A stretch of 64,000 bases of DNA from Erinaceus europaeus (GCF_950295315.1 NC_080181.1:4342726-4406725); one strand, 5' to 3'; shown: positions 46,738 to 56,693, counted from the first letter of the stretch. The notes: a model not told the origin generated them from the letters alone. Translations and numbers: made by a program.

Positions 46738-46862
46738 TGTGACTCTAGGTGGTAGCAGGACTAAGGAGACCCTGGAATCCCTGGGTTCCATCCACAGCAC
46801 CCCATATGCCAGGATAGTGCTCTGGCCAGTGTCTTCTGTCTCTTATAAAAAACAAATAAATC
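46738..46862 (+). mobile_element. SINE-like fragment
   Basis: GGTGGTAGCAGGACTAAGG, CCCTGGGTTCCATCCACAGC and GATAGTGCTCTGGCC look like a worn tRNA-type SINE, ending in AAAACAAATAAATC. Confidence 0.45.
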
Positions 46863-46867
46863 TCTAG

Positions 46868-47103
46868 CTCAAGGACCGGTGTAAGGATCCCGGTTCGAGC
46901 CTCCGGCTCTCCACCTGCAGGGGAGTCACTTCACAGGCAGTGAGCAGGTCTGCAGGTGTCTGTCTTTCTCTCCCCCTCTCTGTCTTCCCCTCCTCTCTCC
47001 ATTTCTCTGTCCTGGCTAACAACGACGATATCAATAACAACAATAATAGCTGCAACAACAATAAAAAGGGCAACAAAAGGGAAAATAAATATAAAAAACT
47101 AAT
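46868..47103 (+). mobile_element. SINE, A-short form, 5' truncated
   Basis: Starts inside the head (CTCAAGGACCGGTGTAAGG) and continues with GGTTCGAGCC (B-box-like), the CAGGTCTGCAGGTGTCTG body, linker and A-rich tail. The first ~45 bp of the head is missing. Confidence 0.9.
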
Positions 47104-48396
47104 CTTTAAAAAAATGAACCAATTTTGTCTGGTACATTTTACCCTTAGCTTAATATAAATCAAGGTCAGAATATGTGTACAACATAGGGAAATATTTAAG
47201 TAAGTATAGTCATAGAAAGTTATCAGATGCCAGCCCTGTACCCTAAGCTACGTGCAAAATGAAACAGAGGACCGAGTCTCCATCCTCATCACTTCCTGTA
47301 CTAGACGTCTGCTTTGCCCTTTGCCTGGGCTCCTTCGGTGACTTCGTAAGTGGATTGTGCCTGCGTACTGCTTTGTTTTAACTGCAATGCAACACACCTC
47401 TGAAAGTCTCCTTGTCCCTCTCCTTCCTGGGGAATAAAGTCTGTGCTCTAGACAGTGAACAGAATCCTCTGCTGTGGCCATCCTTTTCTTCTTCACCTCC
47501 TGTTGACCTGTTTTGCAATTTCTCTGGAGGAGGGAAAACCGAGATGCCCTTCCTGTGGGGCCCACTCTCCATACTGCTGGCTCTCCTCTTTCCTCTGCTT
47601 ACTTACAGCCTTCAGTTCTAGGAGAGTGCTGAGCCCTCTGTTACTGGCCTGTTTCTGTTACTGCATGAGGTGGCTAATATGACTGGGGAGAATAGGGAGA
47701 GCCAGGGATGCCTGCATTCCTGTGCTCGTGGTCACTTTTCCTATTTGCTTCTCATATCCCTGCCTCCCTTCTGTATGGTTGGATGCTGTTAATAAGTTAA
47801 CCTGAATCTACTGGACCTCAGCTCATCCTGAAACTGGGTCGGTTCTGCTTGGAAGCCCTGTTTTGTGTTCTAGCATCCTATTCTCAAACCAATCCTGGTA
47901 GGGAGCTATGTTTTTTAAAGGAAAGTATACATATCCATGTAAGTTGTGTGGTCCCTTTAGCAATATTTCTTATCCTCCTATTGCTCATTTGAAACGTACA
48001 GAGCAAAATGAGTAGTATGGGCACCATCCCACCTTGAGCTAGTAAAGGTCTATTGTTCTCTAGGAATGGGTTCAAATCCCAATTTGCAGCAGGAGCTAGG
48101 GAGCTTGCCTTGATTACAATCAGACTTCCTAGGAACCAGACTGATTGTGACACTTAAGTTCTCCTCAGGCTCCTGGCATATTTCTTCGTGGCTTAAATCC
48201 TGAAGCGGGCAGAGGTGTGTGTTTGAAATCTTCAAGACCTCTTTTTTTTTTCTTTTACTTCCCAAATCTATAACCTATGATTAAGTGTTCTCAAAGTGCA
48301 TATGTTTTTAAACCCTTCAAGTCTTTGGATCTACTGAGATAGACCATAGCTACTTTACGTTTCACCTAGTAACTTAAAAAAAAAATAAATCATGTC
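47104..48396. other. Unique sequence, nothing recognised
   Basis: Includes a GC-richer patch at 47240-47600 with overlapping frames on both strands and no family match. GGAATAAAGTCTGTGCTC near 47430 contains a polyadenylation-like signal, but there is no other support for a gene end or LTR. Confidence 0.45.
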
Positions 48397-49235
48397 ATTG
48401 GGGGTTTAATGGTTTATAATGCAGTTGTTGATATCTGAGTGTCATTTCTCATCTCCTCATGCTAGGCACCTGTGAAATACTGTCACCCCACTTAGGTCCA
48501 TTCCCAGCATATGCACCAAGACTGTAAGGCCCCTCCACCCCGTCTCTTTCTCTTCCTCTTCCCTTCCCAGTCCTTTACTTTGATGCAGTAAGCCACACCT
48601 GGGGTTGGGCAGTGGTGCACCGGGCTGAGCTCATTCGTAACCATGGGCAAGGGAGCTGTGTCGGAGCCCCCAGCTCCCCACCGGCAGGGAGTGCTGTTCA
48701 TGAGCAGTGAAGTGGGACTGTAGGTATCTGTCTTTCTTTATCCCTCTCTGCCTCCTCCTCCCCCTCAACTGTCAGGATTGGCTGTGCAGGCACAGAGCCT
48801 CAGTGATAACCCTGGTGGTAACAGAAAACAAGCCACACCCAGTCCAGACTGTATCTTGTTTGCCCTCTGTCCTTGTTTCTTAAGTTAAGCTTAGGAGACC
48901 ATCCACTGTTTATCCTCTTCTTTTTGGTTTGTCTCTCTTGACATGATTCCTTCAAGCCCTATCCAAAATGAGGCAAAGATTACTTGATCATTACTGACAG
49001 CTGAGCAGTCTTCTATTGTGTATTTATAACACAGCTTTCTTGGTCACCCATCTGTTATTGGGCTTCTGGGCTGCTTCTGAGTTTGGGCTATGGTAGATTG
49101 TACTACTAATTAGAGAACCTGGAAGGAATAGATAAGTTCTTAGAAGCATACAGCATGCCAAGACTGAACCAAGATGAACCGAATAACATGAACAAACTAA
49201 CTGCAACCAAAGAAATTGAAATGATAAATACTGCA
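48397..49235 (-). mobile_element. L1 copy, antisense, with 5' inversion and a nested SINE
   Basis: From 48397 ('cattgggggtttaatggttt') to about 49112 the minus strand carries the L1 3' region ('ccttcaagccctatccaaaa', 'ttgggcttctgggctgcttc' on plus). From about 49118 to 49235 the plus strand carries ORF2 sequence whose translation resembles the region ahead of the reverse-transcriptase core (motif NLEGIDKF). Thus the 5' part is inverted, as in twin priming. The SINE at 48600-48829 interrupts it. Confidence 0.8.
48600..48829 (+). mobile_element. SINE, with 3' module, inserted in L1
   Basis: Head TGGGGTTGGGCAGTGGTGC, body GAGCAGTGAAGTGGGACTG, and 3' module GGCACAGAGCCTCAGTGATA ACCCTGG. AAGCCACACC flanks it at 48590-48599 and 48830-48839, a perfect 10 bp duplication of L1 sequence. 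The SINE therefore came after the L1. Confidence 0.92.
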
Positions 49236-50728
49236 ACAAAGAGATGCAGGAAAATGGGGCAGCTGCAAAAGGAGTAAGTCAACGTGAGAGGGGATTGACT
49301 GATAAGACTGAACTGGTAGAGTGGAGGGGACTGAGAATGGCAGAGGCGGGTGTACTGGCAGAGTGCTGCGCTGAGTGCAGAGTGGGAAGCCGAGGGGCTG
49401 GGATCTGTGCTCTAGTCTGCGCAGAGTCAGTGTGGTCTTTACAGGAAGAGAGGATGATAGGCAAAGGGGAGTATGCTCATCTAGCTACAGTGAGGTTTCA
49501 AAGGCATGTTTTGGAATGTCGAGAAGTAAAGCTTTAAGAGTCACATTTTGAAAAGTGGGCATCAGAGAGCTGTGGGCCCATTTCCAGTGGACAGGTCAAC
49601 GTGGGTTAGAGGTGACATCGGTTGGCCAATGTGTGTGCCTCCCTCCACTCATGTTCAGTTTGATTGACAAAGGGTTCTTCTAATTTAAACAGAAATAAAG
49701 CTGGTGTGCATATCTCAAACTGAGAGAAGTACAAAAATGTGTTTACTTTTTTTAAAAAAGTGGTTGTAATAACCAATCATAAAATTGAATTGGGGGGAAG
49801 CGTGTTGAGGAAGTAGGGTAGTTGATGCTAGGAGATAAATATATTAGAAAGCTATGCACGGGAAAGAGTGTAGGGCTTCTAGAGGGCGTGAACTGGAAGG
49901 TTAAAGAAAGGTCAAAAGGTTGTTTCTTAAATTGAGATGATGGGGTCCAGTAGCCCCTAGTGGGCTATGTAGTGAAGATTTGTTTAAGCCCAAAGTGCAC
50001 GTTATCTAGTGAGCATCTCCTTTATAATGCTGCTTAGACTAGATTTATTCTTGGCTGGGCAAACTGCCTCGTACAAATATTTGGAGAATTCTAAATGCCC
50101 TCTCCATGTTAATTTGTGTAGATACAAGCAGTCAGATTATTCATTTTTATTAGACCAGCTCCCTAAAACCATTCCAGCTATGCCTGGTTCCCAGATTTTA
50201 TTGAATAGCTGTGGGCCATTTAGATAGAAATGCTGTTTCTCAAGTCAAAGCTACATGTGTATTTCTTTCCAGAAAAGATTGCTACTTATACTTTTTGTGC
50301 GTCTAGAGTATGTTGAAACACCTGCAGCCACATGATAATAGGTCCGGGTGTCTTTTTGCTTCCTGAGCATAATAGGTCTTTATTCCTACCTAAAAAGCTG
50401 TTGGCAGGTGGTTAAAGCCAGGCCTCTGGCCTCAGCTCTGTTTAATATCCTTCAGTAAGAATCCTCTCCTGATCCTATCTGCTAATCTTTGTGAAAAACT
50501 CTTAACCCTCCACAGTATGGCTTTAACCATATGTCCTGCAGTCACACTTTTTTTCCTGAAGAAATGAACAATCTTTAGCCTTGAACCTCTAAGTGAAATC
50601 GTCAATCACTATTCTATCACCCTCTGCCCTTACCGAAACTTGGCCACCTGCCTGCGTGCTTGTGATTTCTATACCTACTCATCTGTCTCCTTCTCTTCCT
50701 TAACCCCAAAGCCTCTATATAGCTGGAT
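49236..50728. other. Unique sequence, nothing recognised
   Basis: Non-coding. The 97-codon frame at 49244-49537 lies just beyond the L1 edge and has no recognisable family. No splice context was convincing. Confidence 0.45.
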
Positions 50729-50872
50729 GTGTGTGTGTGTGTGTGTGAGTGTGTGTGTGTGTGTATGTGTGTATATGTGTGTATGTGTGTGTATGTGTGT
50801 GTATGTGTGTGTATGTGTGTGTGTGTGTGAGTGTGTGTGTGTGTGTATGTGTGTGTGTGTGTGTGTGTGTGT
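50729..50872. repeat. Interrupted (GT)n microsatellite
   Basis: A 144 bp GT array with periodic GTAT and GTGA interruptions, which makes it look like a second-order pattern (GTGTGTAT units). Confidence 0.96.
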
Positions 50873-51076
50873 AATTTTTCAAGCAAGTCTTGTTGTATGC
50901 TGGGAAGCTAGAAAGGTGGTATTGTTATAAGCAGAAGTTCAGATACCTAAAATTGGTCTGCTTAAAATTGGGAGATTAATGCCTAGTAGAGCCAGGCTTG
51001 GACCTCAAATCTCTGGACTCCCTGATCCAAGCATTTTCCAGGTCATTTGCTACCAAAATGCATGTGTTTCCCACCT

Positions 51077-51126
51077 CTCTCTCTCTCTGTCTCTGTCTCT
51101 GTCTCTGTTTCTCTCTCTCTATCTCT
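51077..51126. repeat. (CT)n-rich repeat
   Basis: CT units with CTGT interruptions. Confidence 0.93.
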
Positions 51127-51144
51127 CATTCAGTACCGTGAAGC

Positions 51145-51310
51145 CACCATGTAGGATCTGGAGAGGTGGCTTTGTCATAATATGCATGCCTTGAAGGTGT
51201 AAAGCCCTGGGTTCAAGTCCCATTATGCTTAAAAAGAGGGACCAAAACAAATAGAAGCTCATAAGTGATGAAGTCGTGCTCTTCTTTGTCTCAGTAACAA
51301 TAAAAATAAA
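51145..51310 (+). mobile_element. Diverged SINE, sense
   Basis: GATCTGGAGAGGTGGCTTTGTC (head), CCCTGGGTTCAAGTCCC (B-box-like), GATGAAGTCGTGCTCTTC, and tail ACAATAAAAATAAAG. Confidence 0.6.
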
Positions 51311-51559
51311 GCCTACTAAAGAAAAAGCACTTGCATAGTATATGGAAACAGAAATAAAACTGATATCAATGTACTGCAGAAGAAGGTTGGTGCAGTTGGA
51401 GTGATGGAGTACTGATGAAGGTTCCTACTCTATGGTCAACGTGTATCTATTGATTGAAAATAATTGGTCATCCCCTTGTGATTTTTCCCTTAGTGAAAAT
51501 GGCATTATTCCCTCATCTGTTCCTCCTCTTCTTTTTCTTCATCATCATCAGGGCTTAGT

Positions 51560-51805
51560 GATTCACAGTATGGCTGTTGACACACTTCTCATTTTCCTGT
51601 AATGTGCGTCTGCAGAGCACTCTCATGTCCACCTGGGGTCCTTCTCCACCATCATGTTTCAGGGCCCCATGGCCTGTTCCATTTACCCCTTTTCTTCCCC
51701 CTCTTCCCCAGAGCCTTTGCTTTGGTGTACTGTACCATACCCAGCCCAAGCTTTACTTTATGTTGTCCCTTTCTGTCCTTGTTTAACTATCACCTGTGAG
51801 TGAGG
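51560..51805 (-). mobile_element. L1 3' region fragment, antisense
   Basis: The plus strand 'tgtccacctggggtccttct', 'gagcctttgctttggtgtac' and 'atacccagcccaagctttac' matches the antisense of the L1 3' region at 5740-5830. The 69- and 65-codon frames here are chance frames across it. Confidence 0.65.
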
Positions 51806-52109
51806 TGAAAGCATGCTGTTGTGTCAGGAGTGTAAATTCACACCTCCCCAAAATTTTGTCAATATGCCTCACTCACCATGAGAATGCCTCTCCTCACTCT
51901 CCTCCAACCTCAGGGCTCTGAGCCCCTCTCACCTTACAGTCTCTTCCTCCCACCCCTCTAGTAACTGCAGGTCTTACAGTCACTTTCCCTTAATGCACCT
52001 GAAATTGCCCCTACTTACTAATGACTGTCTGGTGTCTTTACCCTGCTTTAAATTAGTGTTCATTACTAATGCAGTGTTTACTAGTGGAATGATTTTTTTG
52101 TTGTTGTTG

Positions 52110-52312
52110 TTTTGTGCTGGGGCTTCACATCTTCACAAACCCATTAGCTGTGGCAGACTCCCTTCCTCCTTTTAACTCCAGATAAAGATGGGGAGTGAAA
52201 GAGGAGAGACATCACAAAACTGCTCCACCGATGAGGAAGCTTGTCCTGGGACTCAAACATGGGTGGCACATATGGCAGAATGTGCGCCCTACCAGATGAG
52301 CTCTCCTTAGAT
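52110..52312 (-). mobile_element. Diverged D-type SINE, antisense
   Basis: TTGTGCTGGGGCTTCACATC, GAAAGAGGAGAGACATCAC, CTGGGACTCAAACATGGGTG and CCCTACCAGATGAGCTC follow the order of the D type in reverse. Confidence 0.6.
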
Positions 52313-53476
52313 GTGTCTTGGTATTTAAAAGTGCTTTTCTGCGAATAAGATCGTCTATAGTACAAAAAACTCTTGAAATCAGGCTACAAAATTAGTGTTT
52401 TCCTAATAAGTAAGCAGTGGTTCAGAAAGGTAAGTGATTTGCCAAAGGTCAGCCTGAGACTAAGGATTGATTACATACTCCTGCATATGCATACCCTTCC
52501 ACAAGAATGAGATGCTGCCATGTAGAACACATCGTGCACTGTTCTTATTTATAAAGTATTAATTTTTAATGGCTTAACCACAAAAAACTCATAAAATAAG
52601 CACAGAATGAAGTAATAAAATGTAATTTTCCATTCCATCTGATTTATGAGAAGCCATAATTGGTCAAAGCAACTGAGCAAACATTCTCAAATTAGAATCT
52701 AACTGGAATTTCAAATCATTAAACCCTAGTCAGCAAAATCATTTACCTGATATTTACAGCGTTGCCACTTTTGTTGTCAAAAACAAAAGTAGGATTACAC
52801 CATAAATATTAAGTAGTAAATCTGCACAGCTTAAAACTATTTATCTCCTCAGAATTGCAGGCTGATTTAAATATCACTTGGGAGTTCCTCAGTAATACTC
52901 TTACTTTCTTAGATAATAAGCACCCGAAAAAATACTCACTTTTAGATAAAAAGTTGTACATTATCCTTACTAGTAATATATTAACTATTTTTATTTAATT
53001 CTATTTAATCACATATAAGTAAATAACTACTATTTATTATCTTACTCTAGTTTTTTTTCAAAATGTGTGACACATAGTAAATCAAATGTGAATGTTTAGG
53101 TTCACTGTCTATTCATTTTCTAAAGGTAATACGATTTTCAAAGTATCTAACCAACTATAAGCAAAATGCTTTTTCTGTCTGCCGTCACCTAGCATAGACA
53201 CTGACTTTGATTACTTGAACAGTGAATGCCCCAGTTTTCCATGTGAAAAAATGGACACAGTATGTTGGTGATTATGTTAAGTCTTGACTGAGAAAAGCTG
53301 TGCCAAAGTATTTTATCTGGTATCACTATCACGGGGAGTTGTGTCTTTGACACTAAACATTTTGGAACCTAAACAACACATTGACAGCATGCAGATAACA
53401 TTAGTTTATTCTAACTTTTCATCAAATATGAGAAAGTATCAAACAGTACACTGCTGCTTTTTAAAAAAAAATTTAA
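52313..53476. other. AT-rich unique sequence, possible MIR relic
   Basis: At about 52405-52470 'cagtggttcagaaaggtaag', 'tgatttgccaaaggtcagcc' resembles the MIR core in sense orientation. The rest is AT-rich and unique. Confidence 0.45.
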
Positions 53477-53759
53477 GTATTTTATTTCTTAAAATTTATT
53501 TATTGCCTTTTGCTTTGCTTGTTGTTTTATTGTTGTAGTTATTACTGTTGTCATCATTGTTGGATAGGACAGAGAGAAATGGAGAGAGGAGGGGAAGACA
53601 GAGAGGGAGAGAGAAAGACAGACACCTGCAGACCTGCTTCACCGCCTGTGAAGCGACTCCCCTGCAGGTGGGGAATCCGCAGATCGAATGGGATCTTTAG
53701 GCCAGTCCTTGAAGTTTGCACCATGTGCCCTTAACCCACTGCGCTACCGCCCAACTCCC
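53477..53759 (-). mobile_element. SINE, A-short form, antisense
   Basis: A-rich tail in reverse, TTGTTTTATTGTTGTAG linker, GTTGGATAGGACAGAGAG, a full body, and head CTGCGCTACCGCCCAACTCCC. It looks young. Confidence 0.92.
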
Positions 53760-53917
53760 TATTTATTTTATTTTGAGAGAGATACAGAGATAGAAAGACA
53801 CAGAGAGAAACACCAGAGCACTGCACAACTCTGGTTTATGGTGGTTCAGGGGATTGAACGTGGACCTCTGGAGCCCCAGACATGAGAGTCTCTTTATGCA
53901 TCTACCCCCGCCCCTAC
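53760..53917 (-). mobile_element. SINE of C type, antisense
   Basis: Tail ATTTATTTTATTTTG, AGAGCACTGCACAACTCTGG, GGTTCAGGGGATTGAACG, GGAGCCCCAGACATGAGAG and TATGCATCTACCCCCGCCCC. It is the best copy of the C type here. Confidence 0.85.
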
Positions 53918-54029
53918 ACTGCTACTTCTAATACATATGTTTCATATCTATTAGCTGCTTAGTAATGTACATATAATATGGAAGTTTCACTGTATTTGTT
54001 AGATAAATGTTGCCTCATTTCTTTTTTTT

Positions 54030-54289
54030 TTTAATTAGTGATTTAATACTGATTAACGAGATTATGGGATAATTCCATATAATTACCACCAATAGAGTTT
54101 CGTACCCTGCCTCTTCCACTGAAAAGTTCCCTAGTCTTTATCCCTCTGGGAGTAGGGACCAAAGATTTTTATGGGCGCAGAAGGTGGAAGGTCTGGCTTC
54201 TGTAATTGCTTTTACACTGGACATGGGCAGTGATAGGTTGAGTCAGACCCCCAGCCTGTTACTATCTTTCCCTAGGGTAGTGCTCTGGG
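54030..54289 (-). mobile_element. R-family 3' part, antisense, fused to L1
   Basis: 'atgggataattccatataat', 'ttccctagtctttatccctc', 'gcagaaggtggaaggtctgg' and 'ctatctttccctagggtagt' follow R's 3' module. At about 54289-54290 it stops abruptly, and L1 ORF2 follows in the same orientation. Confidence 0.78.
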
Positions 54290-55075
54290 GTGATAGTGGG
54301 CAGCCCTTTCTGGAACCTGATCTGAGGGAAATGCTTCCAGTTTTTCACCATTGAATATGATGTTGGCTGTAGGTTTGCTATGTATAGACTCCACTATCTT
54401 GAAGTATTTTCCATCTATTCCCATTTTTTGTAGTGTTTTGATCATAAAGTGATGCTGGATTTTGTCAATGCTTTCCCTGCATCTATTGATATAACCATGT
54501 AGTTTTTGGTCTTGCATTTATTGATGTGGTGGATCAGGTTGATTGATTTACGTATATTAAACCAACCTTGCATCCCTGGGATAAACTCCACTTGGTAATG
54601 GTGAACAATCTTTTTAATACTGCTGTATCTGCTTGCCTAGAATTTTGTCCATTATTGTAGCATCTATGTTCATCAGAGATATTGGTCTGTAATTTTCCTT
54701 TTTTTGTTGTATCCCTATCTGCTTTTGATATCAGAGTGATGTTGGTTTCATAGAAGCTGGAAGGGAGTATTCCTGTGTCTTCAATCTTTTGGAAAGGTCT
54801 TAAAAGTAGTGGTATTAATGAACTCTTTCTTGAATGTTTTGTAGAATTTATTTGTGAAACTATCTTGTCAAGGACTTTTATTCTTGGGAAGGTTTTTGAT
54901 AACTGAATTTCTTTGGCTGTGATGTGCCTGCTCTTATTATCTAGTTCCTCTTTGTTTATTTTTGGAAATTTGTAGGTATCTAGGAACTTGTCCATTTCTT
55001 CCAGGTTCTCTAGCTTGGTGGCATGTAGTTGTTCACAGAAGTCTCACATAATACCAGACTTTAGTTTTCTTTTCT
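54290..55075 (-). mobile_element. L1 ORF2 reverse-transcriptase region, antisense, defective
   Basis: Two minus-strand open stretches (54534-54995 and 54272-54517) carry hallmarks of the L1 ORF2 reverse transcriptase: [19 protein letters not shown], then [18 protein letters not shown], then [17 protein letters not shown]. The catalytic FADD box is not present, because the piece ends at the fusion with R. Stops and a frame change near 54520-54660 break it. The leading edge includes the antisense of 'catgccaccaagctagagaa'. It is a dead fragment. Confidence 0.9.
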
Positions 55076-55721
55076 GATTTGTTCTAATTTTGTTGTTGTT
55101 GTTCTTGTTACAGAATAAACCTGAGTAGCAAAGGCCTTTGGTTTTCTTTCAGAAGATAATGAGTTAACTTGATACCACATGCCCACTAAAGCTTATTCAT
55201 CTGAAGTTGCTGCCTATTTTCAATTTGTCTTGTTTTCAAAAGTCCTCTCAGAGAGACATAATCTGGAGTGATAGATTTTTCCCATGTTATTGCAGGCAGT
55301 CTTCTTAAGTTCTCTGCAGTGCACTCTGTGCATCACATTTTGCATACTCCTAAGAGGTGAAGAAAGATGGCTGTGTAAGACTTCTCTCAGAGCCTGATCC
55401 CATGAGAGAGCAGACACATTTGGTTTATGAGCCAACTGAAGGATTCAAACACGCTACTCCATTTATTTGTTGCTAATGGGGAAATGCTATTTCATCCTTA
55501 ATCTTGGTAATAACAAGATTTTTGAATGTAATGTTACTTAGCGACTGTCTTTTTCTATCCCAGTTGCTGAGAAATACTTCACTTTTCATCAGAAGAGAAA
55601 GATAGATTATATTTAACCTGTTTTGTATGTCAGAATATCTGGGAACTCAGTTCCTTTCTAGAATTCTAAATGGGCTTTCATTTTCACTGGAGGTATCCAA
55701 GTATAAAGCACACTAGCTCAT
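55076..55721. other. Unique sequence before the Vingi insertion
   Basis: No repeat was recognised. A minus-strand 71-codon frame (55220-55435) has no family match. Confidence 0.5.
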
Positions 55722-55732
55722 GATTATATATT
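55722..55732. repeat. Left target-site duplication of the Vingi element
   Basis: GATTATATATT, exactly repeated at 56508-56518. It directly touches the GAA-repeat tail of the element. Confidence 0.88.
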
Positions 55733-56507
55733 CTTCTTCTAGCGTTTGCCCTTCTTCCGTAGCCAGTCAACAGCGTCAGGTTGAGCCTGATGTAAAGTTT
55801 CGAGACCTCCTTTGAATCTGGAGAGGTGGCAGTCGACTATGTGGGTCATAGTCGCAGGGGCAGTTCAGGTCGTCTCTGGCTCCCCAGCGATGGAACATAG
55901 CGGCTCACTGGCCATGGCCTGTTCGATAGCGATTGAGGAGGGCCCAATCATAACGTGCTAGGTCAAAGCCGGGTTGACGCTTGCAGGGGTCTGTGATGAG
56001 GTGTTTGTTCTTTACCTCAGCTGACTGCCAACTCTGTTTCCAAGAGACTTCTTCTTCTTCTAGCCAGTTTGCCCTTCTTCCGTAGCCAGTCAACAGGTCA
56101 GGCTGAAAGCTGTCAGGAGCTGCTTGTTGCTGGCTTTGAAAGTGACTGGGATCCATGTGGATTCAGTCGGCTAGGAAGGATCGTCAGTTTCCCCAATGAA
56201 TGGGTACTCACAGGATGCACCACGAGAAGGTCGATCCAATGCATCCCTCCAAGAGACTGGAACAGAGAAGTTCAGTGTAGGCATAGGGGACCAGATTGGG
56301 TGACGAGACGTCAAGCGTTGGACAGGGTGGGCGAAGATATCCGCATATATTGGCAGGTCCGGTCGAGCGTAGACGTGGGAAATGATCTTAGATGATGCTG
56401 CATCCCGACGAATATCTGGTGGGGCGATGTTGCTAAGAACTGGCAGCCATGGAACCGGGGTGGAACAGATGGTTCCAGAAATTATCCTCATGGAGGAATA
56501 TAATTTG
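55733..56507 (-). mobile_element. Vingi-like non-LTR retrotransposon, C-terminal part, 5' truncated
   Basis: On the minus strand, 56505 down to 56259 and then 56038 down to 55741 form one reading frame once the inner insertion (56050-56247) is set aside. Visible features resemble the C-terminal region of Ingi/Vingi and jockey-type polymerases: the MRIISGTI...PWLPVLSNIAPP stretch, LTSRHPIW, then PGFDLARYDWALLNRYRTGHG, a Cys-rich part (NCPCDYD), and THIVD followed by CHLSRFKGG. It ends with WLRKKGKR and a TAG stop at 55740-55742, then a short GAA tail. Defects: an in-frame TGA at 55905-55907 where a Cys is expected, a frameshift near 55850, and the inner insertion. The polymerase core and endonuclease are absent. 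Flanking perfect 11 bp duplications (55722-55732, 56508-56518) mark the ends. About 30 CpGs in 775 bp suggest little decay. Vingi is known in mammals only from hedgehogs; the name is assigned from memory. Confidence 0.85.
56050..56247 (-). mobile_element. Short non-autonomous Vingi-related element inside Vingi
   Basis: This 198 bp insert is bounded by TCCAAGAGACT at 56039-56049 and 56248-56258, a perfect 11 bp duplication of the host Vingi's own coding sequence. Its 3' end on the minus strand (CTGTTGACTGGCTACGGAAG, then AAGGGCAAAC, CTAG and GAA repeats) is nearly identical to the host Vingi's 3' end. Its 5' ~145 bp is not seen elsewhere in the window and may be Vingi 5' sequence. It is thus an internally deleted, SINE-sized derivative. 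It codes for nothing useful; open frames through it join host frames by chance. Confidence 0.85.
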
Positions 56508-56518
56508 GATTATATATT
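56508..56518. repeat. Right target-site duplication of the Vingi element
   Basis: GATTATATATT, identical to 55722-55732, at the edge of a TA-rich simple repeat. Confidence 0.86.
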
Positions 56519-56578
56519 ATATATATATATAATATACATTATATATATTATATGATTATATGGTATATCATATATCTC
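56511..56578. repeat. (TA)n-rich, partly palindromic repeat
   Basis: TATATA units with TTATA and CATTATA interruptions. It overlaps the right target duplication, so Vingi inserted at the edge of AT-rich DNA. Confidence 0.9.
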
Positions 56579-56652
56579 CATCAAACATATACCTTCATGG
56601 TTCCTACAAACAGCAATGTTCTCCCATGGATTAAGTTTAAAAACAACATTGT

Positions 56653-56693
56653 GAGGGCTGGGTGTTGACACGCTGGGTTAATGCACATAGTAC
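56653..56693 (+). mobile_element. 41 bp SINE head flanked by a 14 bp target-site duplication
   Basis: GAGGGCTGGGTGTTGACAC to CATAGTAC is the first ~40 bp of the B-type SINE head (tRNA-like 5' half) with nothing of the body or A-rich tail. AAAAACAACATTGT occurs exactly at 56639-56652 and 56694-56707. It looks like a tailless retrocopy of a truncated SINE RNA. Confidence 0.8.

Noticed and set aside
47248..47621. Gene or LTR suggested by overlapping frames and an AATAAA
   Set aside because: The frames overlap on both strands without family resemblance, and no direct repeats, poly(A) tail or splice sites support a transcript.
50617..50930. His/Thr- and Cys/Val-rich proteins
   Set aside because: They come only from reading the GT/CA microsatellite on both strands.
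55905..56491. Two separate host genes or a bacterial contaminant at the CpG-rich block
   Set aside because: Perfect target duplications in local TA-rich DNA and the GAA tail show an integrated retrotransposon; the two frames are parts of one element split by a nested insertion.
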